In this document: positions 34,880 to 45,449 of the stretch, piece after piece
Layout of the letters: each line of letters opens with the position of its first letter
Numbering within the stretch: position 1 is the first letter of the stretch
NCBI RefSeq assembly: GCF_029784165.1
Contig: NC_073695.1
Location: 97,507,485 to 97,571,484 of the forward strand
DNA length: 64,000 nt
Reading direction: 5' to 3'
DNA from: Wyeomyia smithii
Lineage: Eukaryota; Arthropoda; Insecta; Diptera; Culicidae
Made by a program: the position numbers and the translations under genes
The notes under the pieces: model-generated
Databases searched by the model: none
The model's input: only the letters and a program-made list of their open reading frames with translations
What the model was told of the DNA's origin: nothing

Positions 34880-35024
34880 ACCCTCTAGTGCCCAAATTAA
34901 TTTTTTAACGGACTTCGATAAAATCATTATAAACCATTATAAACACTTTTTAAGTATTTATTAAAGCTTTTCGGAACTTCGACTGAAGCCCGCCAAATGG
35001 CGGCATTGGGCACTAGAGGGTTAA
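34877..35024. mobile_element. piggyBac-type MITE, 140 bp, TTAA flanks
   Basis: TTAA, CCCTCTAGTGCCCAA ... TTGGGCACTAGAGGG, TTAA. It directly abuts the preceding MITE and shares its TTA(A). Confidence 0.85.
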
Positions 35025-35079
35025 ATGTGTTAAATAACTAGTTTTTTCGATGAAAGTTCTGTTTGCAAAAGATATCAAT

Positions 35080-35320
35080 GCGGCTCTGCCGCATAATCGA
35101 GGGCAAGGAACCAAGGCGGCCCTGAGCCGCCGCGGTGTCTGATGGCCGAGTCGGAAGCGGCGGCCTCTCGCATGCAAACAACTGATCTACTGGATTGCCC
35201 GGATTACTGAAGCATAGGGGTAATCCCCTAGTTTACGTCCGAACGAGCGGTAGCGAGTAAGGACAGGATGCGCCCCGGACAATCGAGTTGGCCGAAGGCC
35301 ACGAGTGTGCTGCATTAAAT
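35080..35320. other. GC-rich block of short stem-loops
   Basis: Within AT-rich flanks this block holds at least four compact hairpins: GCGGCTCTGCCGC, GGCGGCCCTGAGCCGCC, AGGGGTAATCCCCT and TGGCCGAAGGCCA. No start-to-stop frame of note. Function unknown; it lies in the core of the CGGCCGAA element. Confidence 0.6.
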
Positions 35321-35599
35321 TTTAAACAAAATCAATTTTCAATTTTTTTCATTCTATGAAACAATTAGGGAACGGAAACAAAGAACAAGGAAACAAAATA
35401 AATATTTTCGAAACCCTCTTTTTTGTATAAATTCTCAAAATTTTTGGCATGGGTGGTAACACTTTATCGAACCGAATAGCCAAAATTCTCCTCAAGCATT
35501 ACGTATTTTAAGGACGTTTTCTTACAACATTTCAGCTTTAGTTAAGTCATATTTAAAATAAAGAAAAATTTCCTGCTATAAATAATCGAACCTAAAATG

Positions 35600-35663
35600 A
35601 TATATAATAGAGTCTATATATCATCGAGTCTATGTATAATCGAGTCTATATATAATCGATTCT
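35600..35663. repeat. 16-bp tandem repeat, exactly four units
   Basis: Units of the form ATATATAATCGAGTCT with no length variation. Just downstream, CAGTGACGTTTCGATTATA (35680) resembles the end of a pogo/Tigger-type element, but its partner was not found. Confidence 0.75.
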
Positions 35664-36484
35664 GACCTATAAATAAGTACAGTGACGTTTCGATTATACC
35701 AAGATCAATTTCTTATTTATTTCATGTTATTTTCGTGTGCATGTGTAAATATATGTTCATATGTGTGTGAATGTTAAGTTTTGAATGTTCGGTATAGTTG
35801 TGCTGTTGGTTACCAAAAATTTGTTACTTAGAGTGAATAAGAAATGCACCAGAAATTATAGAAATCGTGTAAATCTATTTTAACAAACAATAACATCGAA
35901 TAAAAAAGACTGGGTTTCATCGCTAGGTAGATAATTTCGAGTTTCAATTAAATCAACATTAAATATCAATGATTTTTCGGCCTTTCGAATGATTCGGCCT
36001 GTTGTGGTTCGGCCGTTTGATAAATTCGGCCGTTTGTTATTTCGACCGTTTGAAATTCGGCCGTTCGTGTTTCGGCCGTTTGTAGGTAAACCTTAATACA
36101 GTAAAAAATATTTTCTATCGTCGGGAATGAAGCAACAACTCGCTTAGCGTATGAGAAATACGGGAATTAATGCCATCGTGACAGTATGGAATATTGCTTA
36201 GTTGCAATAGGATGATAGATATGAAATCTCTTCTTCTGCGCTCATATTCCCACCACAACGCAGCCCGTATTGAAAGTGAGTGAAATTAGCGCGCCAAACC
36301 ACCATTTGTCTTTCCCGTTTTTCTACATAATAGTCATTGATTTAGGGCACTCTTTCTCAACCTGCCTCACTCTTCAATATTTTTCAAAATTCTCTTTTTT
36401 GTTAAAATCTCAACCAGAAAGAAAATTCTAACAACGCAACTGGTAAAATATTTTAATAAGCAAAACAAACCACGATAGAATCAA

Positions 36485-36652
36485 TGGGAAATATTATTGC
36501 CGAAGAAAAGTCATAAAAAATAATGGGGAAAAGAAAATGGATAAAGCAAATGCCTCCAAACAAATATGAGAAAGCAAATTAGGGAAAGATATGAGAATGA
36601 AAAATCTGAGAGAAAGCTAAGTGATAGAAATGAGTGAGTAAAATGTCAGTCA
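36485..36652 (+). repeat. purine-rich tract, left part
   Basis: GAAAAG, GGGAAA and GAGAAAG words continue in style at 37795, on the other side of the foldback element. Confidence 0.6.
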
Positions 36653-37670
36653 GTTTTCAAGTTGTTATTGTCATTTGAAATTTAGGTCAAAATTGTTCTT
36701 GAACAGACATAGCTTCAAAAATATTGCATCGAATTTGATGAAATTTTCACAGTAGATGCATCCTAAGTTGTAGTTTACGAAAATATTTTTTTTGAAGAAA
36801 AATATATTTTTTCAATAGTAACTATTTAAAACAAAATGTTCAAAATCTATGTTCTGGGGTACTGAAAAATCTGAAAAAATCACAAGTATTTCTGACGAAA
36901 TTTCGAAACTACCCTGAAAATTTGGCGGTGGTTTTATTTTTTGATCAAAAGATATGGGCTTTCAAAGTTGGTTCCGAGCGCATTTTCAAGCGAGAAGCGA
37001 GTGAGCAGTACTACTAAGGACAATCCCAGTTTCAGTTATATGTAAAAATTCTGTAAGGTTTGTAAAATTAGTTTGATAGAAATGATTTTTAGTCACAAAA
37101 TAGTCAAAATATGCTCAGTCTGTTACCCAACTTAATGATGAAAACAGTATACTCTATGCCCCTGCCTACCTACACATTTTACTAAAAAAAATGATGCAAA
37201 ATTTAGTTAGGGGACATCCGTCCAGAACGCATCAGCGGGGTAAGATCGCCCGTGCTATTACTTTTAGTCATTATGGTGCACTTTTTGGTATGAGAACTGA
37301 AGAAAACTGGGTTTAGGAGTATTTCTCGCTTGAAAAAGCGTAGCGGCACCAACTTTGAAGGCCCATATCTTTTGATCAAAATATAACACCACCGCGAAAT
37401 TTTCAGCGAAGTTTCGGAATTCCGTCAAAAATACTTGTGATTTTTTTCAGATTTTTCAGTGCCCCAGAACATAGATTTTCAAAATATTGTTTTTAATAGT
37501 TACTATTGAAAAAATATTTTTTTTCTTTCAAAAAAAATATTTTCGTAAACTACAACTTAGGATGCATCTGCTATGAAAATTTCCTCAATATCGATGCAAT
37601 ATTCTAAAAGCTATGGCTGTTTAAGAACAATTTTGACCTAAATTTCAAATGACAATAACAACTTGAAAAC
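36653..37670. mobile_element. 1.0-kb foldback element
   Basis: Begins GTTTTCAAGTTGTTATTGTC and ends with the exact complement. Arms of ~360 bp match closely, for example AACTACAACTTAGGATGCATC near 37550 with its complement near 36770, and ATATCTTTTGATCAAAA near 37370 with its complement near 36945. The loop (about 37010-37320) is unrelated to the arms. No clear TSD, no coding region. Confidence 0.85.
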
Positions 37671-37794
37671 TTACTCAAATTCAGTAAAAATTGGAAAATC
37701 AACTTCCCGAGTGAAACTCTTGAAGTTTTTAATACTTATTTGAAAAAATTAAACATCGCGATTTTTAGTGATCCGTTTCACGAATTCTGACCCA

Positions 37795-38540
37795 ATAAGG
37801 AAGCGGAATTTGAAACGAAGATCAAAAATGATAATTGGACAAAGAAATGGGAAAGTAAAACTGCAAAAAGCAATACAAAAGGGAGATAAAAAAGAGTGGA
37901 ATTAACGAGAAAACAAAATGAACGAAACAATACAATAATCAATTGAGTGGAAAAAGAAGGCAAAATAAACGAAATAGAAACAAAAAGTGAAAAGGGAAAA
38001 AACAAGACAAGAAGAGAAAATGAAGAAGAAAAAGAGAAAAAAGAAAATAAATAGAAAAAAAGGATAGCAAAGCAGAAAACGCGAAAGCAATATAAAAAAT
38101 TAGAAATAGGAATAGGGAAAGGAAAGGGAAAATAGAAAATGAGCACAGAAATGGAAAAGAGAAATGGGAAAACATATGGAAAAGAGAAATTGGAAATGTA
38201 ACAAAGAATTGTGAAAACAGAAATAGGAAAAGAAAATGAAGAAAGAAAATAGAAAAGTGGCTTCGAAAAGAGAAATGGAAGAGACAAGTGACAAACGGAA
38301 GTGACAAAGGAATATGCAAAGGTGAAAAAGGAAAGAAAAAAGAATTTTGTCGATAAAAAATGGAAAAGGAATGAATGTGAAAGGAATAGAAAATGAGGTA
38401 AAGAGGAGAGTTAATAATAATAATGATAAAAAAAAACAAATTATACAAAGGAAATGAGAGAGGAAGAAGAATGAAAAAGGTTAAAGGAAATTAACATAAA
38501 AAAATTGAAATGATGAATTAACAATAGGATAATCGCTACT
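37795..38540 (+). repeat. purine-rich tract, main part
   Basis: About 740 bases nearly free of plus-strand C and T runs. The complementary strand therefore has long Phe/Leu/Ser-rich open frames (37778-38448) that are composition artefacts. Confidence 0.8.
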
Positions 38541-38569
38541 ATATTCATCTCAACACTTTTATGTGTTCA

Positions 38570-39930
38570 ACTAGCTGACCCAGCAAGCTTCGTCCCGCTT
38601 ATTTTAGTGTTCAATTTAATAATTTTAAACATTTCAAATTCATTGATTCCTTGCGATTTGTTTATATCGTTTGAAATGATTGTTTTTATCGGAATGACAA
38701 CAACTTCGACTTTTGGCTTATGTACATCACCTCTATTCCGGAAATATATTGGGTACATTTCAGTTATTTTCGTTGTTTTCCAGAAACTGAAAGAGGTCAT
38801 CTTCATGTCCAGGGTCAATGCTTGGCTTCTATACATCATTTCGATTACGGACATATCCATATGTAGTAGTATTCGGTTATTTTCGGCTGTTTTCCAGAAG
38901 TTGCCATTTTACATTTCAAACTGGTGTCTGTGGTCAATTTTCAGCTCCTTGCATCATTCTGGATCCGGTGATACACATATTGGGTGGTATTTGGTCATTT
39001 GCCACTGTTTTTCAGAAACCGTAAGTCGCCATCTTGGATTTTAAAATGGCAATTGTAAACAATTTCCGGCCCCTGAGCGTCATTCTGGTTTAAGAAACAC
39101 TCATATTGGGCGATATTTTGTCATTTTCGGCTGTTTTCCAGACACCGGAAGTCGCCATCTTACAATTCGAAATGTTGTCTGAGGTCGATTTGTGGCTTCA
39201 GTTCATCATAACAATTCCGGAAATACCCATGATATATTTGTTACACCAAAAAAACTAAATTTGGCTCCATTTAGTTGGTTAGTTCTCGAGATAAGCAGAA
39301 AATTGTGTTTCATTTGTTTGAAACCACTCCCTCACAGAAGAGGAAGGGGAGTCGAACCATTATGGACATATTTTTTACCTCTAAAAACATTCACATACCA
39401 AATTTGGTTGTATTTGGTTGTTGGGTTCTCGAGCTGTGCGAAACTCGTGTTTCATTTGTTTGGGACCCCTCCCTTGTAAAAGAGAGAGGGGTGTCATATA
39501 TTTTTTTGATTATTTATTATTTTTTTGATGTATTTTTTACCCCTAAAAACATCCACTTACCAAATTTGGTTCTATTTACTTGGTTATTTCTCGACATGTG
39601 CAGAAATTTGTGTTTCATTTGTATGGAACCCCTCACCTCCAGAAGAGGGAGGGGTGTCGAACCAGTATGGACATCTTTGGTACTCCTTAAAACATTCACA
39701 TACCAAATTTGGTTCCATTTGCTTGGTTAGTTTTTGAGATGTGCAGAAATTCGTACTTCGTTCATATGGGACCCCTCCCTTCCAGAAGAGGGAAGGGTCT
39801 CAAACCATCATAGGAACCTTTCTCGGCCCCTAAAACCCCTACATACAAATTTTCACGTCGATCGGTTCGGTAGTTTCCGAGCCTATATGGATCAGACAGA
39901 CAGACAGACAGACCGGACTGCATTTTTATA
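38570..39930 (+). repeat. 1.4-kb dispersed repeat, plus orientation
   Basis: Starts AGCTGACCCAGCAAGCTTCG and ends near (ACAG)5 and TTTTTATAGGTATAGG. The interior is built of two degenerate sub-repeat types. One of about 100-190 bp has CCGGAAGTCGCCATCTT and TTTCAGAAACCG. The other, of about 150 bp, has CCAAATTTGGTTCCATTT, TTCATTTGTATGGGACCCC and CTCCAGAAGAGGGAGGGGTG. An inverted copy is at 47390-49217 and a fragment at 28130. Non-coding. Confidence 0.85.
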
Positions 39931-40059
39931 GGTATAGGTTATTATTATAAAATTTGACAGGAGTCGAACTTTATAACAATTTTAAAGTAAAACATTTGAT
40001 TACTCGAATAATTTAAGAGGTAGAAACATTTGCCTTGAAAATTTGAGGAAATTCGACGT

Positions 40060-40700
40060 TGAAGTAAAAAAATGAGATAAAAATTGGAGCGGTTACCCTA
40101 GTAATAAGAAAAAAATCGAAAGAGAAAGAGAAATTGAAACGTGAAATCAAGAGAAAAGCTGGAAAACAAAAATGTGCAACTTAAACAATAAGAGAAGAGA
40201 GAAAAAAAGATAATTCAATTAAGGGTTGGAAGAATAAATCTTGAAAAATGTAGAGAAGGGAAATATCCTGAAAAATGTAAAGAGTGGAATTAGGATACTT
40301 CATTTGAAGTATGTATCAATAAATGAAAATAATTAACAAAAATAAACAATAGTAAATAAATGGTCAATAAATCAAACAAGAGAAAAAAAGTTTAACGATG
40401 TTTTGACCAACGAAAAATTGACAGGTTCAATTATGGCAATTTCGGCCACGGGTTTCTTTGACCCACGCTTAACTATGCCTAAGACACGCTCAACACGTTT
40501 ACCTTTGGAAAAAAAACGAAAAGAAACGAAATAGATTAGGAAGAAAAAAAAACAAAAACGGAAGAAGTTTGGTATGGATTGGATAAAGGGGAATTGCAAA
40601 AAGGATTAGAATTAACCGAATATAGCAAAATAGTCAACAATAAAAAAAAACAAGGAGAAAGAGTTGAAAATATGAAAAGCAACGCAAATAAAAAACATTT
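40060..40700 (+). repeat. purine-rich tract, right part
   Basis: Same word style as 37795-38540. The 38570-39930 repeat lies between, so both probably formed one tract before insertion. Confidence 0.65.
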
Positions 40701-41989
40701 GCACCAAGAAGTTTTGTAACCAATTTTACTCAAAAGGCTAGGTTTTATTTCTTCCACTCACCTTTCAAGCTATTCAAATTTGATTTAAAGCTTAAAGCAC
40801 TCATTGTGACTTGTTTCTGCTAATATTCCAATCATGTAAGCGTTTGACGAGCAATGGTAAATGGATTTTTTTTCCTCTGTGTGGACTCATCACTGCGACC
40901 AGGGACATTTGATCTATTATGAATTGCCCAGGTGTTTTTTGTACTCTGCACTTCATATTGTTGGCAGTATCACTATTGAAGTGAATGATACGCTTTTCAT
41001 TTATATCCGTGCTTGTGTGTGAGAGTTCACCCTTTCGTTTCAAGCTTACTTGCTTTACTATACCGAGCCTCTTTCTATCCTACCATTATCACCAAGTTAC
41101 AATTCCCTAAACTGAGGCTACACCTAATGTTCCTCTCTGACCAGGTAATTTCTAAGAGAGACTTGTTATGTCAAGAGGAAGAAGTCTTATCGAAACCTCG
41201 TTCCTCCAGCCAAGACGGCGCCATAATAACAATTCCCTGAAGAGAACTATTATACGTTACTCGGAACAGTTTTATGATAAGAGGGACTTTTTTCAAAGAA
41301 ATAGTTATCGGTTTCCGTTATACTCTACTAATTTTTTGGAAATAAATATTGAAATTCAGTCCGCAAATATATATTTCGACAGTGACGTACAGTCTTCCTC
41401 AGTGCTTATGTGGACTGGTAAAGAGCAAAGCGTAAATCCTGTTTTTTATTTGTAGTAGGTAAAATGAAAATTTAGCACTCTTAATTGGAGTAAGGTAGGG
41501 AATTATGCGGTCGATTGTTTACCGTACCATGTCTGGAGTTTTTGGGAAGCAGATTGAATAGCCATGAGGGGTGATTACCTGCGTCTTTATTGAGAAGCGT
41601 GCATGAGTGTTGTTTATAAATTTCTAAACTTTCAGCTACGTCTAATTTACATAAATTATTTACGGGGCGGAGGAGGTGTATGTTATCCGAAGTTAGTGGA
41701 TGTTCCTCGTTAAAAATATGTTCAGCAACTTTTAATTTGAAACCACGAAGCTCTACGAATGGTTTAACGAATGATTTTAAATTTATTAAATTTTACCTAA
41801 AGGAAATTCGAATTAAGCCCTAAAATCTATAGGGAATATTACGCAGCTCATAAATTAAGCTAAGGAACAGACTTAAATTCGAAACTAAAATCGTGAAAAT
41901 ATGTGAAAAGCGAATTTCAATAACTGATATTGAAGTGTTAATTCTCAAAGTAAATGAGGTTTTTGCTATTGGAATTTACAATATAATAA
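40701..41989. other. no gene recognised
   Basis: AT-rich; short frames at 41013-41455 have no domain or signal. Nothing supported. Confidence 0.35.
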
Positions 41990-42790
41990 TCACAGGAGGG
42001 TTGTGTGCAAAGCCACGACCGCAAGGATGAAGTAGAATACTTTTACAAGAAAGAAAAGCCGGTTGCTTGCGTGTCAGTCATTTTTTAATTTGTTGTTCAA
42101 TTCAATATCGGATAAGATACCGATCACATCTTAGCGTTATCACTGACAGTGCGAATAAAGTATTCCTTATGATAAAATAAACAGTGAAAAGCTGATTTAA
42201 CACTCAAAACTAGACGGCTTATGTGTAGTCAAAATAAATCAACATTTTTAATTGAATGCATTTACTAGTGCCTGCTTTCGCACAGAGACAGCATTTCACT
42301 AAAGTGCCTCACTGTATCAGCTGCTATCGATGCTAAACCCGCTGCAACTGCTACGCTATCCGTTGCCATGCCAATGTTTTAGCCGCTATACGCTGGTATT
42401 GGTATCCGCTGTCCCTGCATCAGCTGGCCCAGCTGCTATCGATGCTGAGATCCGCTGCAACTAGTGCACTATCCATTGCTATGCCACAGCTGTGGCCGCT
42501 ATCCGCCTGGTATCCACTGCACTGCTACTGCTGCTGCTAAGGGAAGACTGCTGTTGTCGCTGTCTAGAACTATTATGAGCGGCTTCGACTGAAACAGGCT
42601 CTTATATAGGGATGAAAAACCTACCGATAGTAGTAGGAAATCATCGATAACTATCGACAGCCATTTCAGTTGATAATTCCCATCCTTACTTTTATACAGA
42701 TAAATAGCAAATTCAAAATGGCAAGTTCTATGATTCTGTCGACCGTGCTTGGGAAGCAATCATATTAACGACTAATCAGATCAGTCGAAT
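41990..42790. repeat. dispersed repeat, copy 1 of a local pair
   Basis: Landmarks shared with 43075-43640: GGATAAGATACCGA, CGTTATCACTGACAGTGC, GAATAAAGTATTCCTT, ACAGCATTTCACTAAA, GCTATCCGTTGCC, GAGCGGCTTCG, AAACAGGCTCTTATATAGG and GGTCTATGATTCTGTCGACC. The beginning, GGTTGTGTGCAAAGCCACGA, is also echoed at about 57740. The middle is rich in GCTGC/CAG words. No gene called, though TATATAAG on the minus strand (about 42601) looks like a promoter word. Confidence 0.75.
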
Positions 42791-43074
42791 TTCGCGCTTC
42801 AACAAGGATTGACCATTCTCAATAATATAGTTGCTTGTCATGATTTGGACTTGATAATTTTTGTATTTTGATAATGCGAAAAATTAATTTTTATGCTGAT
42901 AATGAAAGCTTTTCGGATGTTGTGTTCATGACTGAAGGAAAAGATAATTCAGTACGTTCTGAGACACGGAGATGAAGCCAAATATATATCTGTTCCAAAT
43001 TTCTTGAAAGTGTAAATTGATTTAAGAAAAAATATTAACTCTTCAATTAGGTTTTTATTTCATCCTGAAAAGGA

Positions 43075-43640
43075 CAATTTGTTGTTTAACTCAATGTCTG
43101 ATAAGATGCCGAACACATCTTTGCGTTATCACTGGCAGTGCGAATAAAGTATTCCTTGGGGGAAAATAAACACTGAAAAGCCTTCCAGAACGTTCTTTCA
43201 TTGGATGCATTTGCTAGTGTGCTTGCTATCGCTCAGAGACAGCATTTCACTAAAATGCCACACTGCATCAGCTGGCACTGCTTATATTGATGCTGAGACC
43301 AACGCCAACCGCTGCGCTATCCCCGTTGCCACAGTAGTGGACGCTTCCGTTGCCATTGGTATCCACTGCCCTACATCACCTGTTCCTGCTATCGATGCTG
43401 AGACGCGCTCCGCTATCCGTTGCCATACCACAGCTGTGGCCGTTATCCGCTGCATTGCTACTGCTGCTGCTAAGGGAGGACTGCTGTTGTTGCAGTCTAG
43501 AATTATAATGAGCGGCTTCGGGTGAAACAGGCTCTTATATAGGCCAAATAGCACATTTCAAATGGCAAGGTCTATGATTCTGTCGACCGTGCTTGGGAAG
43601 CAATCATATAACGACCAATCAGAGGCCGAAGTTTTCGTTT
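43075..43640. repeat. dispersed repeat, copy 2 of a local pair
   Basis: Same order of landmarks as 41990-42790, same direction, about 0.3 kb further on. Minus-strand frames through the CAG-rich middle are Ala/Val-rich and differ between the copies. Confidence 0.75.
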
Positions 43641-43880
43641 TGACAAGGCTTGACTATTTTCAATAGTACAATAGTTTGAAAAATAAAATTACAATTATCT
43701 GCATTTGGAAAGAATCTTAGAAGATTTTCCAAGCTATTGCTGCAAGAACGAAGGAAATCCATCGAATACCAACCGATTTATTAGCATTTGAAATTGGACA
43801 TATTTTTCACTTTTTTCGGTTTTTGATTTTCATTTCACATCCCTATGTAGCCGAACTTCCTGAGAAAAGTATTCTACTTC
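43641..43880 (-). repeat. continuation matching 9925-10190 in inverse direction
   Basis: Complement reads CAGGAAGTTCGGCTACATAG, as at 9935. This suggests that the repeat family is at least ~700 bp long and that 43200-43880 is its fuller copy. Confidence 0.6.
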
Positions 43881-44851
43881 AAAAAAAACAATACCCAAAG
43901 CTAAGAAACTCTTATGAAACAATTTTTATCCAAAGCTAGAAAATCAACTTTGGATAAACAAAAAAAATTCAAACTTACACCATAACACCACAGATGTAAC
44001 ATGAAGAAGGTATGACTAACTAAAGAACGAAAACCTTAAGAATCTAGATGGAATAATCACTGAAAAATCATAACAAAGTCATAGAAACGGCCAGTTATCA
44101 GGTTCTTTTCACCACCCAGGTACATAGGGTTATTACAGTCCAAATAATCAAACAATAGTTAGGTACGGGAGTTATTTAGTTGTATTGATATTGTCACTCA
44201 TTGTGTACAAATTTTTCTTCAGTAAAGCCAACTCCTCTAAAACAACAAAAAAAAAATTCCTAGTAAACCACAGGTAACAAATAATGATTTAAAATCAAAA
44301 TCACACAATCACGTTTGTCCTATACAGTCATGCAAACACGGTTTCTATACGGCCTTAAATATCTAGGAAACTCGATCGCCCAACGGGCTGCAAGTTTACT
44401 GATGCATACTGAATTCTGTTATGCAACACTTGTACTCCCTACGCTGCACGGTCGTCTAGTAACTATCGGTATTAGGTGCATTCACACTACTTACACTTGT
44501 ACACTTCTTTTTCTGACATTAATGTTTTCCTGCTTTTTCCTTTCATAACTTTCACAGTACAATCGGTATCCTGGTTGTAGTTTTCGTTTCACCTAGCGTT
44601 TTGGGGCGGGCCGATTCGCTGGCTGATTTCGCAACGGGGTTTAAAACAACCACGCGGCTACAGTGCAGACGAAACAGCCGACCTTGAACTTGGCAGCTTG
44701 GTTAAAGCTTTTTATACTAACTAATTCTGCCAACCACCTGCTCGTAACAGTCAGTCAGTTGAGAACGCTCTTTTTTTTATCTTGCTAATTTCGGTCGTGT
44801 GAATAGTGCCTGGTATTGTTACTGGTGCTGTGACTAAAGTTCACACTTGTC
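43881..44851. other. no gene recognised
   Basis: Downstream region of the minus-strand secreted-protein gene. No canonical AATAAA on the minus strand close to the stop; TATAAA at about 44711-44716 could serve. Otherwise nothing supported. Confidence 0.35.
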
Positions 44852-45342
44852 CTAACCTACGTATGGCGTCTGCTCTTGGCCGAGACCAACAGCAACTTGA
44901 ACGTGCCTCAGGTTGTCGCGCTTTAGCTTGACGTATCCAAGTTTGCCCTGATAGCCAACTTCGTACCCGAGGTGGAATCCACGCTGCAATTTAACGATAA
45001 TAACTTTCGATTAGTTCACTGCTTAAACTTGATCTTAGAATGGTAACTTACGGGCTTGCGACCATATCCGTAACCGTGACCGTAACCGTATCCGTGACCG
45101 TAACCATACGGACTTAGTCCATACGGAGCACCATGGATCAACGGTGTCGCATACAGACCCACAGGAGGAGGAGCGTATCCTCCGAAGCCTCCCGATCCTA
45201 GCCCGTATCCGAGACCGATCAAACTACCAGCGGCTAGAAGGTTTTTGTGGCCGAGCCTCCCGCCTCGTATACCGCCTCCTCGGGTACCTTGGACTGCGGC
45301 CAGGCTCACCAGAACGAGCAGCAAGATAAAATATTTGGCCAT
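44852..45342 (-). CDS. Gly/Tyr-rich secreted (probably cuticular) protein, two exons
   Basis: ATG at 45342. Exon 1 (45342-45052, 97 codons) encodes a signal peptide, MAKYFILLLVLVSLAAVQG, then TRGGGIRGGRLGHKNL, a Gly-rich stretch and Tyr-Gly-His repeats (YGYGHGYGYGHGYGYGRKP). A consensus donor GTAAGT follows at 45051. An acceptor, ATTGCAG, ends at 44984; exon 2 (44983-44852, phase 0, 43 codons) reads RGFHLGYEVGYQGKLGYVKL and ends TPYVG before TAG. The spliced product has 140 residues and the intron 68 bp. Without splicing the frame would end after VSYHSKIKFKQ. No RR domain; low-complexity cuticle or eggshell-type protein by composition, not a recognised named gene. A TATA box and initiator lie upstream. 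Confidence 0.75.
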
Positions 45343-45411
45343 TGTACACTAGAACTGGATCAAACTGCTCGAGCTTGATTGAAAAACCTACTAGATTGAT
45401 GAACCTGGCAC

Positions 45412-45449
45412 AACTGATGGGTTTGGACGGGCGGCCGCACCGTTTTATA
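45412..45449 (-). promoter_or_regulatory. core promoter of the Gly/Tyr-rich gene
   Basis: On the minus strand TATAAAA (45449-45443) is followed by the initiator TCAGTT (45417-45412). The 5' UTR would be about 70 bases. TATA-initiator spacing equals that of the RR-2 gene at 27.2 kb to within a base or so. Confidence 0.7.

Larger units (their letters stand above)
33866..36092. mobile_element. 2.2-kb element with CGGCCGAA-repeat inverted termini
   Basis: The left end (33873-33981) has about seven units containing CGGCCGAA or AGGCCGAA spaced 15-25 bases apart; the right end (35968-36083) has the same units inverted (TTCGGCCGTT, TTCGGCC). The order AAACGGCCGAA, GGCCGAATTTC, AAACGGTCGAA is kept at both ends. 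Two MITEs and a GC-rich hairpin block lie inside. No coding sequence. Exact tips and TSD not resolved. Confidence 0.7.

Noticed and set aside
37778..38448. Long Phe/Leu/Ser-rich minus-strand open frames (up to 169 codons) resembling membrane proteins
   Set aside because: They are the complement of a purine-only tract, which has almost no stop codons on that strand; no ATG context or conservation.
44708..44760. Plus-strand TATA-like TTTTTATAC with TCAGTCAGTT, suggesting a promoter antisense to the Gly/Tyr-rich gene
   Set aside because: The TATA word is poor and the only ATG downstream (44863) stops after 21 codons; the minus-strand gene explains the region better.
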